Under the pieces are notes generated by a model. That model had not been told where the DNA came from, made no database searches, and was given only the letters and a program-made list of their open reading frames with translations. Shown here piece by piece: positions 1 to 12,051 of a stretch of 64,000 bases of DNA (positions are counted from its first letter, which is position 1; each line of letters begins with the position of its first letter). Both the position numbers and the translations under genes were made by a program. The stretch is from NCBI GenBank assembly GCA_030549175.1, contig JAUKUA010000002.1, positions 310,001 to 374,000 on the forward strand. Direction: 5' to 3'. This stretch comes from Lasiosphaeris hirsuta (lineage: Eukaryota; Ascomycota; Sordariomycetes; Sordariales; Lasiosphaeriaceae).

Positions 1-2611
1 AAGTGAGCGCCGTAGTAGACGAAGAGTGCCCCAAATGGACCTCTGCTGAACCCTGTGCAGGCTCAAATGCAATCGTCAGTCACCCTGCGACCAATGTGAG
101 AAGCGGGGCATCACCAGCACATGTCGCTTCGTCCCATATGAGAACCCGTCGCGCCGCACACCCCCTTCCGCCGCCCGAAATGCCCGTGATGCCAGCACCC
201 TATCGTCCGTTGGCCCTGCCGCCCCTCGCGCAAAGGCCCCGCTAGGGGAATCCGCCCTGATCGCTCGTCTGAAGCACCTCGAGCACATCGTCCTCGTCCT
301 CAAGTCCCAGCGTCGAGAGTCTGTCGATTCCCCCTCTAACTCCGGCTCCGCTCTAGGTCGTTCCCCAAACCCTGCCGCCGACCCCAAGCATGATAAACCG
401 GAGCAATTTCCCCAGGACTGGCTCCTGTACGGCAAGAAGGCAACCCTGACAGCCGACCAGAGATATGTCGACTCTGCCACTTGGGAATCTGTCCTGGATG
501 ACGTGCGTCCCCCTCCCTTGTTTCCGCAATGCCTAACCTCGTGTCCGCATCTTTCTCATACGTGCTGTCTAGATCACCACCCTCACGCGCGATCTCAAGA
601 CGGAGGACGAGCCCTACGACGAGTGCGCCGAGGTTGTAGATCATCATGTCGATGACCACATCTCGGCTCTCCAGGGTCCCGTCCTGCTCCTGGGCGGCTT
701 CCCTCGCATGGCCACCGCTGAAATGGCTGCCCTGCTGCCTCCTCGCATTGTCGTTGACCGTATGCTCGCCAGGTTCTTCCAAACAAGAGAGCACGCATGG
801 ATGATGTTCCACATCCCTACCTTCATGAAGCATTACAAGCTGTTCTGGGAAACCCCCCACAAGGTCACCTACACCTGGATCGGCCTGCTCTTTGCCCTGT
901 GCGCCCATTCATGCCTGTATTCCATCATGGCAAACGAGGAATTGCCCGGGAACATGGGTGACCCCCAGCAGTTGTTTGACGAGTTCCGAGTCCGCGCCGC
1001 CCAATGCCTCACGCTTGCCGATTACACCAAGCCAGGACGCTACAAAGTCCAGGCAATGATCCTGTATTTCGGGACCGAGTTTCTCCGCCGCAATGAAGCC
1101 ATGCTAGGTACCTCGACCCTTCTCTCGATCACGATACGTTTGGCGATGCACATGGGTATGCACCGTGATCCTAAACACTACCCGGGTATGACGCCATATG
1201 ACGGAGAGATGCGCAGGAGAATGTGGACATTGTTGAGAGAGATCGACCTTCTCGTTTCCTTTCAGTTCGGCCTCCCTCCCAACATCACTGCTGGCTCTTA
1301 CGACACCGAGCCTCCTCGCAACTTACACGATGAAGACTTTGACGAAGATTCCAAGAAGCTTCCCCCAGCTCGGCCCGAAACAGAGAGGACCGTTTCACTA
1401 CTCACGGTCGTGAAGGCGCGAATGATGGACGTCTTCGCCACCATTACAGCGGCCATCGGGTCTCGGGAACCAATCAGCTACGCCGAGATTATGCGCATCG
1501 ACAAAATGCTCAAGGACGCCCACGACAAAATCCCCCCAATCCTCCAATACCGCCCATTCAGGGATTCCATTGCCGACCCAGTCGATGTCATCATGCAGCG
1601 CTACTGGCTGGAGCTGCTCTACCAGAAGTCACGGGCCGTCCTTCATCGCAAGTACATGTGTCTGGGGAGAAGGGACAACCGCTACATGTATTCCCGAAAG
1701 ACAAGTATCGACGCTGCTATGCACACCTTGCGCCATCAATACGACATCCACTACGAGATCCAAACGGGGGGGCGACTATCCACCAACCGGTGGTTCATGG
1801 ACAGCTTGAGCGTACATGACTTTCTGCTTGCCGACATGATCCTCTGCCTCGAGCTCTCATACTTGAAGGCCAAAGATCAGAGCCCTGACGCAACAGAGCT
1901 CGCCCTCAAGGCATTCTCCGGTGACACCTGCGCCGATGTATTGACCAAAGATCAAATAATGGAGATCTTGGCAACGTCAAGATCGATTTGGCAGATGTCA
2001 AAGAACAACAACGCCGAAGCTAGCCGGGCCTACCATATCCTCTCAAAACTGCTCACCCTCTCAACGGGCGACACTTATGAGAGCAGCCCGGAGTCTATAA
2101 ACAGTCCAAATGAGACGGCTAGCTGGCCACCTCTGCCGTTCTACTCCCAAGCCCAAACAGGTATGCATGACCTGCCAAACAGGAAGCTCCGAGGGTCCAA
2201 TGCTCTCTGTGCCCGATCAACTGAACTGGCGCTAACAGCATACATTCAGGTTCAAACTTCTTTTCGTCCTCATCTGGTGCAGAACTATCCTCGCACAGTC
2301 CTTCTAGCAACTCATCGACGTGGACGCCATCCACGTCCAGCAACGGCCAGGCAGGGAGGGCGCCGTTGCCAACAGCATGGACCTTTGACGTGCCGAGTTT
2401 GAACACGGCAGATATTCCGCCCTTGGATGGTCTTGATGGACTGGTAGATCCAAGTCTGCCGGGCCTTAACTATGACTGGGTATGGCACCCGATCGAGTGC
2501 GACGCATGATTTGTACTAACCTCACCGCAGACGCTTTGGGATAACCGAGTTCAGAATATGAGCATTGAGTCTGACCAGATACCCTGGGATACGTTTTTCC
2601 CGACCAGTTGA
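1..2611 (+). CDS. Zn2Cys6 fungal transcription factor (5' partial)
   Basis: The gene enters from the left edge. Bases 1-2 end an exon, 3-60 is a GT-AG intron, and translation resumes as KLKCNRQSPCDQCEKRGITS, the second half of a Zn2Cys6 binuclear cluster; the first cysteine pair lies outside the window. Further introns fit at 503-572, 2161-2249 and 2480-2530, after which the frame closes at TGA 2609-2611. A linker with a short hydrophobic helix after the cluster fits a dimerisation region. The middle homology region (about 800-1450) has the pattern of the fungal-specific transcription factor domain, including MRRRMWTLLREIDLLVSFQFG. The tail is Ser/Pro-rich, as in activation regions. By family it is a nuclear DNA-binding regulator. 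Its target is unknown, and the adjacent genes give no pathway hint. The last two exons are not one open frame in the raw sequence, so the 3' model rests on splice reading. Confidence 0.85.
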
Positions 2612-3313
2612 TCGGGCCAACGATGCCTATCTTGGGTGCCTGGGAAATACCAGCCTCGAGTTGACAGCACGATTAGCTCAGATTGTTCCGCTGCAAAGTG
2701 GAGCCAGCAACGCCCTCCCCAAAACATCGCGCCGCTCAGTGGGTATCATGAACCTCCAACATCACGGGGCGGTGAGGCGGAAGCAATGTGTCAATGCACG
2801 AATAGCACAGTGGTGGTGCGATAGTGGCGATGCGGGGGAAAGTAGTCGGGACCTGTCAATCGGCCCAATGGTTGGCCTTCGGGGATCTTGGCATCAGTGT
2901 CGGGCAATGAACTTCGAAGCGCCTTTGGAATTGTCGCCCCAGCACTTTGCCATGATCTTGCCTCGCGAAACGAGGCGACCGGGGTCCTGAGAAGGGTTGC
3001 CAGGGTTATGCGTCCTCGTTATCCGTATTTTTTTGGGTCAATCAAAGGGCGCGCAACCCTGCTGACGTTCCATCGCTAATTCGGAGATATCCGCGGAGGC
3101 CCAAAATCAGAATGCCAAGCGGCCCACCACTTCTCCGACTTCAACATCTCCAAACCCAGCATCCAACAGGCTAAATGCTGGTCTCCAGCCCTCGAAAATC
3201 GCGAATCGCCGCCCCTGCACAGGATATACAACTGTCGTTAAGTGCGCCAGGGCGACGTCCACATTACAGCAGCTGAGAGCATTCGGGGCGAGAAGGGGCC
3301 CAATCGCGACACA
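2612..3313. other. Intergenic, no gene seen
   Basis: Short frames on both strands lack family resemblance. The stretch probably holds the 3' UTR of the regulator and the promoter of the GFA-type gene. Confidence 0.5.
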
Positions 3314-3745
3314 ATGAACGTCCAGTGCCAATGTGGCGCTGTCGCATTCAAGACGCCCACCACAACCCCTCTGGCCGTCTACCATTGCCACTGCGTCGAC
3401 TGCCGAAGACAGTCCTCCACCGCATTTGGCACAAGCGTCATCTTTCCCGCCGACGGCATCTTTCCGCTTGCGGACAACCTCAAAAACGTTTTGAACTGCT
3501 GGGCACGGCCCGCCAAAGAAGGGCGGACGGTCGATTGCTATTTTTGCTCCAAGTGCGGCGTCCGCATCATGCATCGGCTCCGGGATGCTGATGGGACGGA
3601 AAGGGGGACTGTCAGTATGAAGGGGGGGTTGCTTGAGGGACTGAACTGGAAGGGGGCAAAGCATATCTATGTGAAGAGTGCGGTTACGGAGGTGCCTGAA
3701 GGCGTGGATACGTGGGAGGGGTCACCTGGCCCGGACTATTACTAG
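3314..3745 (+). CDS. GFA/CENP-V-type zinc-binding protein
   Basis: A 143-residue single-exon protein. It starts MNVQCQCGAVAF and has the cysteine pattern of the GFA (glutathione-dependent formaldehyde-activating enzyme-like) or Mss4-like fold: CxC near residues 4-6, CHCVDC around 28-33 and CSKCG around 79-83. These cysteines bind zinc in the family. A longer in-frame start at 3242 exists, but the ATG at 3314 places the first CxC where family members have it. Family members often act as glutathione adduct or carbon-sulfur lyases, and many fungal paralogues have no known substrate. The length matches the family. No linked gene suggests a pathway. The frame has no break. Confidence 0.85.
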   Translation: MNVQCQCGAVAFKTPTTTPLAVYHCHCVDCRRQSSTAFGTSVIFPADGIFPLADNLKNVLNCWARPAKEGRTVDCYFCSKCGVRIMHRLRDADGTERGTVSMKGGLLEGLNWKGAKHIYVKSAVTEVPEGVDTWEGSPGPDYY

Positions 3746-6700
3746 CGGGCAGGAGTTTTTGCTTTGGGAGAGTAGAACAGGGGCAGGATAGAGGGGTGAT
3801 ATTTACGGTCAACGGATATTTTCGTTTTGGTCTGCTCTGATCTTTGCGTGGCGCGTGGTGTTGTGCTGCCTTCATTCGACGAAGTGCCTTCGACTCAGGC
3901 TTGATGGGGAAAGGGGGCGGTTGGGGGCTTTCGCTTACCTGGAAGATATATGATATGACGATACCAAGTACGGCAGAATGAATGACATGATAGCTTTCAT
4001 TTACCGCTTCTCTGGAGTCTGTTTCGCGGTGCACTGCAAGTGCCTGCACTTGTATAAGGTGCCCATACACCTCAGGATGCTTCCAGACTCGCCCAGCATC
4101 GGTATGCGTGGCCACTTTTATTCTCCTCGCCAGGGCTCGGTTTGACAAGCACAACACCTATGGTTATTACTCATCGAGGTCCATCTTCACTCACCTGAGG
4201 CCTTTCACCCTTGATATAGTAGCTGAGACGACCTGGCGGTTTAGGACACTGTCCCGTCCCGACGCCAGAACGAGATGGCTAACCACGAACTGTTCAGGGG
4301 CCGTATCGTGAGATGGACTTGTAGAGCGAGGGAGGAAACGGCTGGTACGGTGGGTTCTGTCAACATATCAACGTCTGGCTCGGCAGCTGGGGCCGCTCTC
4401 GGTGTAGCTGGGCTGGGTCATTGGTGTCGCCAGGCCGAGGCAACCGGTGTCTCCAGGGGCGGTTCGTTGGTGTAATCGTGGGACGGCCCAGATTTGGGTT
4501 GGATACTCCGGGATCGCGTGCTCGTTTGAGGTGGTGAAGCAGGTAGTCCGGTGCGTCTGGTTGTGTTCAGTAGGGCTTGGTGTGTGCCCTTGCTGGCGCT
4601 GTCGTTGTCGGGGGTTCTCTTGGGAGCCGGACGTGCCCTCTTCCTGTGCCCATCCATGATGGTCTGTGATCAATCTCGTGGTGTGGAAAGAGGCAAATTA
4701 TGGGAAAGTTAGTTATGGAAATTGGCCAGGATGTGTGGTCTGGTCTTGATGGAGGAGAGGATGGCTGCAAGAGGTCAATCTTTCCAAGTTTCTTCAACAC
4801 TCTCGGCAACCAAGGAGAAAAGAAGAGGTATCATCGCCAAGACCGAGTCAAAATGCCAGCCTCTCTCACTATAACCAGTGTGACATCAGCACCAAATGGG
4901 TCCCGCTGGGTACGTGGCGTTTATCCTCCAGTAACCTCAACCCACCTTACCCAGGGTACCTACAGGCGTCCAACCTATCCCCAGCTCCAGTCTACCAAGT
5001 CCCCACCGCAGCGGCCGCCCCTGACACGCTGTCCTGCTGATTAATGCCGCCATCCCTATTCGCTACTTCCCCTATTCGCTGGGTGTGCCATCTCCGCGGA
5101 GGGGATTCTGCTCATCGTTGGACTGGTTCCAGCCGTCTGGATTCTGTAACTCGATATTGTGTGCCAGCTTGTCAAATCCCGGCGGGTTAAGAATCGATAG
5201 GCTCAAGTCATCCGCTCTTCATAGCGTGGTCAACAGCAGGTCAGTCGGCAAGAAAATCAGTCAGCTTTCTCAAGAACTTACCCCAGTTTCAAGTCCCCGT
5301 ATCAAAGTATCTTGTAAAGAAGGGTTTCTGAGAAGTTGAGTCATCGCCTTACTTTGAAGCTGAAATGTCGGCTGGATAGGTCAGAGTCAGTGAAAGGGTT
5401 GACCGGTATCTAGAGAGGCACATTATTGGAATTACCTGAAGCTATCGACGAGGAGGTGGGTATCTGGCAGCATTCACTGGCTCAGCTTGTTTCAAACCCC
5501 CCGCCTTTGTCGCGAGTCGAGGGTTCAGCGTGTCTTGGCAGCATATCGGTCAGCCTGTTGGGGTAACATCGCTGAATGCCGCAAGCCTAGCGTCGTTGGG
5601 TCACGGATGGTTCTGCAGAGAATGACGCCGCGAGGAAAGCTAGCACAGGTCAGAGAGGAGACGAGAGCCTTGTGAGGAATGACATTTCGATGCGTTTTTG
5701 GTTGGTCGGCGGCCGATAGCCGTCTCAATGAAGCGGGACCGAGTCAGCGAAGAGATTAGAGAGCAGCGGCGATGGCGTGACCACTAACAAGTGAAAACTC
5801 GAAACACGGGCAGGTATGGGTACTCTGTCGACAGCGTCGGTGGTTTATGTCATTGTGGTAGGGCGGACTCGGAGTTCAGAGTGTTGCTTGCTGTTGGGAC
5901 GTTTTCACCTCGATAAAGCTTACTTCAGAGAGGAGGACATCTTTTCCCGATCGATGTTTGAGGGAAGAGTGCGGATGCTGGTACCATGGCCGTCCGGGGA
6001 ATGGCGAGACCAGTTCTTGGCACCGAGGGAGGATCTGCTTCGTCTGCCTTATACGGCGAAAACCCCCATCTAGTGATTACACCAAAAGCCCCCCCAGCTC
6101 AGTCTCATGATTAGCCCGGTCTCCTTCCGATGCTAGCATTTCTTAGGCACCCTTATATCTTGCTAGAGCCAATGACGGCGCGGCGCTGTGACAACAAAAC
6201 CCCGGGCCTTTCTTCCATCTTGCTCCTTACCGGCCGGAATAGCCCTTGGGGAAACCCTGGATGATGGTTCGATACATACAAAGGGCCTCCCGAGTTGCGT
6301 GGGTCTGAAGCTGCTTGGTTTCTACAATATTGTGATGACTCGGCCCATGAAGTAGTAGTCGGAAAGTTCCATCCGAGTTATTGCTCCCCAATCTCACCTT
6401 GCAAATAACGACGATACGACTGGTCAATGTGTCGTGGGGTACAAGGGTAGAGATGGATAGCACAGGTAACAGTACATACCTTAACTAAGGAAAACGCCCC
6501 ATTACGAGGCGAAGCATTCATTTTTGAAGCGCTGATTGTGATTGTGTTCACTCTTTAGGAGCTCCTAGGGGTACTCTAGCTCTGGGGCTTATCTCATCAA
6601 TTGAGGCTGTTGTGCGAACTCGTTGACGAGTATCCCATTTCCAACCCTAACCCTAGCAATAACTCTGCTTATCTCGCAACATACTGTCGGTCCGTGTTGC

Positions 6701-7096
6701 TGCGGCTTGCTTTCACAAGGCATAATTTGCTGCCGCAAGAAGTGTCGCTCGCCCCGGATGGAGATTATTGGACGCCGACGCACCATGGCGCTTCTGCTGT
6801 GCCTTGTCCAAATATGATTAGGCACCGACGCTCCTCTGTTCTTGAAGCCAGAATTGTCGACTTTTCCCACGAAGACTGCGCGATTATTCTCGCAATTTCT
6901 TGCTTCGCTCGAACCCTCGGCCCAGGCCTTGATGCGGTCTGTCCCGCGATAGACACCGGACCGGGATCCTTTGCTTGGGCCCCACAAAACCCCGCAAGCG
7001 GGGTCGGCTTGCGCTCCGTTCCGCCGCATATTTCGAGACTGTTACGATGGTGGGGTCGGTCTTTGCCATATACAGAAAGGCGCCTAGAAGCTAACC
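3746..7096. other. 3.3-kb gene-poor region
   Basis: No frame here shows family resemblance or a convincing spliced model on either strand. A doubled CCCTAA-like motif occurs near 6646-6657, too short to be a telomeric array. The remainder is ordinary-composition sequence with scattered short frames that I regard as chance. Confidence 0.5.
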
Positions 7097-9992
7097 ATGG
7101 AGGATTTTCCCACAGCCCCCCAGGGGACTCCGCCAGATTGCTCCGGGTGGAAAAGCCCGCGACGACACGACCATCGAGTACGTTCCATCCGATCTAACCT
7201 CGACACAAGAGCCACATCTGGCCCGACAGTATCATCGCCATCCACGGCCTCGGCACCGAGTCGCCGCGGACATGGGAGTTCAAAAAGAGAACACTGGGCG
7301 GGGATAGTGTAAACTGGCTGTCGGACGGCGACATGCTGCCAGCCGCCTTGCCCGAGGCCCGCATATTCACCTACGACTGGGGCGCAAATTCCTTCAAAGA
7401 TGCCCCCGTGCAAACGCTGCTCGGCCAAGCGGCCACGCTGCTAGGCCTGATCTCCGAAGCTCGCGGCTCGCAGACGCGGCCCATCATCTTCATCGCCTCT
7501 TGTTTTGGTGGCCTTGTCCTAGCCGAGGTAATGTGTCCCGATTCACCCAGTCCACGGCCGACACCAGTTGACACGGTGCCCTGTCCAGGCTATGAATCGA
7601 GCGGCTCAAGAAGGCAGCCCCCACCGAACAATCCTGCTTTCCACGGTTGGAGTCGTCTTTCTCGCCACCCTATTCCGCGGTAGTGATGCGGCTAAACAGG
7701 CTCAGTGGCAGGTGGTCGTGGGCGACATCATGGGGGAATAGACATCAAAACAGCTTATTGACGCCCTCAACGAGAGCGACAGAGAGCTTCGAAAGCTGAC
7801 CCAGTCCTTTGCCGAGCTCGCTAGGACCGACTCGGCCCAACTGCCGGTCTGTTGCTTCTACGAAACCAAGGAGACCGAAATGCTGAGATGGCTCCTCCCT
7901 GCAGGCTGGGCAACCCTAATCTCTGCGACGCTCGGGAACAAGGACCATAAGATAGTACGCCACCCTTTCCAGCCCCCCCCCCCCCCCCTGCTTTCGTGCA
8001 ACGCTTACCTTGGATACCTAGCTCGTCACCGAGTCTTCAGCCTGCCTCGACACCTTTCCACGGCAAGGCCTCAACGCGACGCATTCAGGCATGAACAAGT
8101 TCCGTGGCCCAGAATGCCCCAACTTCAAGCTTGTCAAGGATGCTATTAGGAAGCTTGCCGACAACGCATCGACAGTCTTGGACAGCCGGAATAGTTGTAC
8201 GCCGATGCATTACTGTGATTTGACCCGGGCCTTACTGACGTGGTTTAGTCCCCCAAGGACGGTATTGGACCGTCCCGCTCGGGCGTAACGAGCAATTCGT
8301 CGGCCGGGAAGCCATTCTCCAGAACCTCCTCGCGAGGATCCCTCCCAGCGCACACGAGGATGACTGCCAACGGACTGTAGTCGACGGCCTGGGAGGGGTT
8401 GGAAAGACACAGATCGCCCTCGAGGCCGCTTTTCGCGTCCGCGACGCGCATCCCGACTGCTCCGTCTTCTGGGTTCCTGCTATAGATGCCGAGACGTTTG
8501 AGAATGAGTACCGCGCAATTGGCCGGCTGCTCAAGGCACCAGGAATTGACGAAGGGGCGGCAGATGTCAAGACACTTGTGGAGACAGCCTTGAGCTCTGA
8601 CAGTACGGGCAGCTGGCTGTTGATAGTCGACAATGCCAACGACACAGGTCTGCTATTCGGCGACACAGCCCTTGCCGACTATCTCCCATTCAGCCGAAAA
8701 GGATCCATTTTGTTCACAACGCGAAACCATGAAGTCGCAGTCGAACTGAGAGTTATGTTTTTCCAGTTAAAGAAATGACCACGGATGAAGCCCTTGAGAT
8801 GTTGTAGAAAGGCCTGAAGGGAGACTAGATACGTGATTCGACAAACGCTCACGCGCTGCTGGAATTTCTCGCCCATCTCCCTCTGGCAATACGGCAGACG
8901 TCTGCTTTTATGGCCAAGAAGCAGGTCTCGACTGAGCAGTACCTTGAGCTATGCAAGTCTAGTGGCGAGGAAATGATCGGTCTATTGAGTCGCGACTTTG
9001 AGGACCGATATCGCTACAAGGACATTTAGAATCCTGTCGCCGCGACTTGGCTGATTTCATTCCGGCAAATCTCAGATCACGATCCATTGGCCGCTGAATA
9101 CCTCAAGTTTATGTGCTTTCTGGCTGGGAAAGATATCCCGCAATCTCTGTTGCCACCAGCCGAGAGACTAGAGACTGTTGAAGCGATCGGGACTCTCAAG
9201 GCATATGCATTCATCTCACAGCGGAAGGATTCAGATGCTTACGACATGCATCGGCTTGTTCAAATCTCGATGCGAAACTGGCTAGCTCAAGAGGGAGAGC
9301 AAAGGGAATGGGCCACCAAAGTGTTACAGCGTCTTCAAGACGTGTTTCCTTGGCCGAAACACGAAAGCAGAGAACAGTGGATGGGCTATCTTCCACATGC
9401 ACATCACGCTCTTGAGTTTCGGAAGAGCACAGACGATATTGCAGGTCTTCTGTCCTGTGTTGGCGATGGTTTTTTCCAATTGGGGAAATATGAAGATGCA
9501 AGGGAATCATTTCTAGAGGCATCACAGCTACTGGAGAAGCTATTAGGCAAGGCGCATCCGAGAACACTGGCTAGTATGAATAACCTCGCAAATACACTCA
9601 CGGCCCAGGGGAAGCCTGGGGAGGCCGAGCAGATGCATCGGCAGGTCCTACAGCTCCGGGAGCGGATATCGGGTAAAGAGCACCCGGACACACTAGCGAG
9701 TATGAACAACCTCACGAGTTCGATCTATGGCCAGGGGAGGTATAAAGAGGCAGAGCAGATGTATCGGCAGGTTCCACAGCTCCGGGAGCGGATATTGGGC
9801 AAAGAGCACCCGGATACACTGACGAGTATGAACAACCTCGCGAGTTCGATCCGTGTCCAGGGGAGGTATAAGGAGGCAGAGCAGATATATCGGCAGGTCC
9901 TACTACTAAGTGAGAAGATATTGGGTAACGAGCACCCGAACACACTTCTTACCAAACGTTGTCTTACGGCTTGTTGGGCGCAAAGAGGGTAA
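7097..9992 (+). pseudogene. Decayed alpha/beta-hydrolase-NB-ARC-TPR (NLR-like) gene
   Basis: The intact relatives are cytosolic STAND/NLR-like proteins of fungi linked to non-self recognition. Order seen: an alpha/beta-hydrolase-like domain (IIAIHGLGTESPRTWEF near 7219, with a FIASCFGGL nucleophile-elbow-like motif near 7490); a nucleotide-binding domain with P-loop [14 protein letters not shown] near 8383 and a walker-B-like LLIVDNA near 8620; then tetratricopeptide repeats with the motif SMNNLA.....GKEHPDT, at about 42-codon spacing from 9550 to 9950. Introns fit at 7528-7588, 7955-8021 (containing a 16-C run) and roughly 8190-8245. In-frame TAG stops lie at 7739, 8805, 8826 and 9027, and a frameshift lies near 8750. 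Each TAG sits where Gln (CAG) fits the family. The TPR array stops after about three full repeats and the frame degenerates beyond 9950. I call it inactive. Confidence 0.85.
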
Positions 9993-10683
9993 AGAGTCTT
10001 TTGTATTTAGACGAGAGCTGCGAAGCGTGGCTTTTCATGGTCATGGCCTTGGCACCTCTGATATCAACTCCTACTGGGACTCGACTACATCACTCAGCTC
10101 CCAGTGTTATCGCTCGATGTTGGCGGCTTCAAGATAATACCGCCACCGCATGTTTTCGAGGTCAATAGATGCAAAGCCTCGGTGGAGGAATATTGGGATA
10201 TCGAGAAGACTCGGTGCTCGGAAACCCGAGCAAGTCCGCTCTTTGTAATGCCTGAATATCGGGTGGTGAGTCAAGAGCACGGGATCTCGAGTTGGTCCCG
10301 CGTTGCGGACCCGAGATCCAATCACGGCGTCCGGATCGAGCAGACCGAGCGCCACACACGGGACCTCGCGGCACGCCCGCGATACAAGTTGGGTCGCCAA
10401 GTCACAGACCAACCCAATCACGCTGCGCGCGACGCGCCGTGATGCGATTGAGGCTACACGACCAATTAATGCCCAAACGCCACAGACTCTGTCACTGCAG
10501 TAGCATCAAACAAAGTCCGAGCGACACACTCGGAAGCTGTGGTGTAACATCGGTGCGACTGTCTCGGAGCTATCGGACTCTCTTCTGTCCTTTTGTCTCA
10601 GAATTTGGCCATGATAAAGTCTTGACGGCTATCCTTAGTAAACTAGCACCAAATCAACCCTCGACACATCTTCAGTCGCCAAC
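9993..10683. other. Region downstream of NLR relic, no gene assigned
   Basis: GC-rich stretch near 10270-10440 with several short frames on both strands. None is recognised. It may hold the rest of the decayed NLR 3' end plus the promoter of the VOC gene. Confidence 0.4.
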
Positions 10684-11128
10684 ATGACCATCGCCCACAC
10701 GGCAATCAAGGTCACGGCCGACAAGTATGAGGCCACCCTCGCCTTTTACGAGGCCGCACTCGCCCCCCTCGGCTACTGCAAGGTCCTGACCTACCTCGAC
10801 GGCAAGGTGTCGGGCTTCGGGCCCAAGGAGGATCCCCACGCCGCCGATTGGTGGGTGTCGGTCGCTCCCGAGGAAAGCTCCCCTGTGCCGACTCACCATG
10901 CCTTTGTGGCCCCAGGTACGTACGCTTCATCTTCATGTCGCCGAGACAAGAAAGCTGACCGCGGTAGATGAATCCTTCGTCGATGCCTTTTACAAGGCCG
11001 CTGTTGGCGCCGGTGCAGAGGACAATGGCGCCCCTGGCGTGAGACCGAATTACGATGGCGTCTACTACGCCGCATATGTCTTGGATCCGGCGGGCAATAA
11101 CATTGAGGCTGCTATCCGCAGAAAGTGA
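10684..11128 (+). CDS. VOC-fold protein (glyoxalase/bleomycin-resistance superfamily)
   Basis: Two exons, 10684-10915 and 10968-11128, joined over a 52-nt GT-AG intron give 130 residues. The protein begins MTIAHTAIKVTADKYEATLA with AFYEAALAPLGY following, the first beta-alpha unit of a VOC module. It has HHAFVAPDESFVDAFYKAA in the middle and ends in YVLDPAGNNIEAAIRRK, the classic VOC C-terminal strand. Metal-ligand candidates are the early His, the HHAF histidines and the Glu of NNIEA. The length equals a typical single-domain fungal VOC protein. The reaction cannot be told from sequence; relatives include glyoxalase-like and dioxygenase-like enzymes. The start codon is the first ATG, preceded by an A/C-rich leader (cgccaacATGACC). 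Confidence 0.85.
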
Positions 11129-11343
11129 TGGAAATGTCACGGTTTGACTCGTAAAGCTTGTGGAACGGAGTTGGGACATTCAATTGGGGCACACAAGACA
11201 TTACTACGATAAATCATGTTTATTCACAAATCAATTTGCTGGGCACCAAGTTCTGGTGAAGCGTTTTCATTTCCAATCTATAACTCCCCCCCCCCCCCCC
11301 CCTTATCCACTCCCAACACCCACCTTACCACCCCATGTCCTCC

Positions 11344-12051
11344 TCAAGGCGACTGCCCCTCAGGGTAAACCCCGGCCTCCCGCTTCGCCTTAGTAACCCC
11401 CTCCATCCACGCTTCCACCCTCCGCACCAACCCCTCATCCCTCCCATCAACTACCATCCCCACCTCCTCCGCCTCCCGCGCCGCCCGCACCGCAGAACAG
11501 ATTGCCTGCCGCGCATTGCGGCGCTCAGCTTTACTAGCTTGGATCCGAGGCGAGCGCGTGGGCGTAACCGGCGCGGGTGCGGGCTCGGGGGTATCTCCCC
11601 GGCCGCTGCCGCTGGTAGTCCGCCAGCCGGCCGAGCGCCGGAAGGCGATCCGGCCCTTCTTGCTGCCGGGGGGCGGCTCGCGGCCGCGCACGACCGAGTC
11701 ATCGGGGATGGGGATCGCGGGCTGCACCTCGCCGACGGCCCAGAGGGGGGTTCCCTCTGCGGGTGAGTGCGAGTCGGTTTGGAGGTAGAAGGTTTCGGTG
11801 CGGGCGGTTTTGGTGGTGGTGGTGGTGGTGGTGGAGGCTGGGGCGGCGGTGGGTTCAGATGCTGCGGGCACCCAGGAGGTCTTGTTGGACATCATGTCGG
11901 CCCAGGAGGGGCCTTTGGTGCATGTCATGGCGGCTGCGGGGGTTGGATTCGGCCCTGTGACGGCCGGGGGAGCCAGGGTTGGGCGCTTGGCGGCCGAGGG
12001 GGTTCCCTTGGATGGCTTGTAGGCCTGGGGAGAAGTTCGGTTGCCTGCCAT
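11344..12051 (-). CDS. Hypothetical protein, low complexity, 235 residues
   Basis: Not recognised. The single open frame begins MAGNRTSPQAYKPSKGTPSA and is rich in Pro, Ala, Ser and Thr, with a run of seven Thr at about residues 78-84. The C-terminal third (from about residue 165) is charged and predicted helical, with a basic stretch KAERRNARQAICSAVRAARE and then ARV-type helices to residue 235. There is no signal peptide or membrane segment. The frame is open and the codon choice (C/G third bases) matches neighbouring genes, which supports real coding. A 17-C run just past the stop (11286-11302) lies in the presumed 3' UTR. The role is unknown. The forward-strand frames across it are shadows. 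Confidence 0.6.
   Translation of the reverse strand: MAGNRTSPQAYKPSKGTPSAAKRPTLAPPAVTGPNPTPAAAMTCTKGPSWADMMSNKTSWVPAASEPTAAPASTTTTTTTKTARTETFYLQTDSHSPAEGTPLWAVGEVQPAIPIPDDSVVRGREPPPGSKKGRIAFRRSAGWRTTSGSGRGDTPEPAPAPVTPTRSPRIQASKAERRNARQAICSAVRAAREAEEVGMVVDGRDEGLVRRVEAWMEGVTKAKREAGVYPEGQSP

Noticed and set aside
6640..6660. Interstitial telomere repeat (CCCTAA)
   Set aside because: Only about two units, too few to separate from chance.
10104..10442. Gene of 112 residues downstream of the NLR relic
   Set aside because: No family resemblance and equally long frames on the opposite strand over the same GC-rich sequence.
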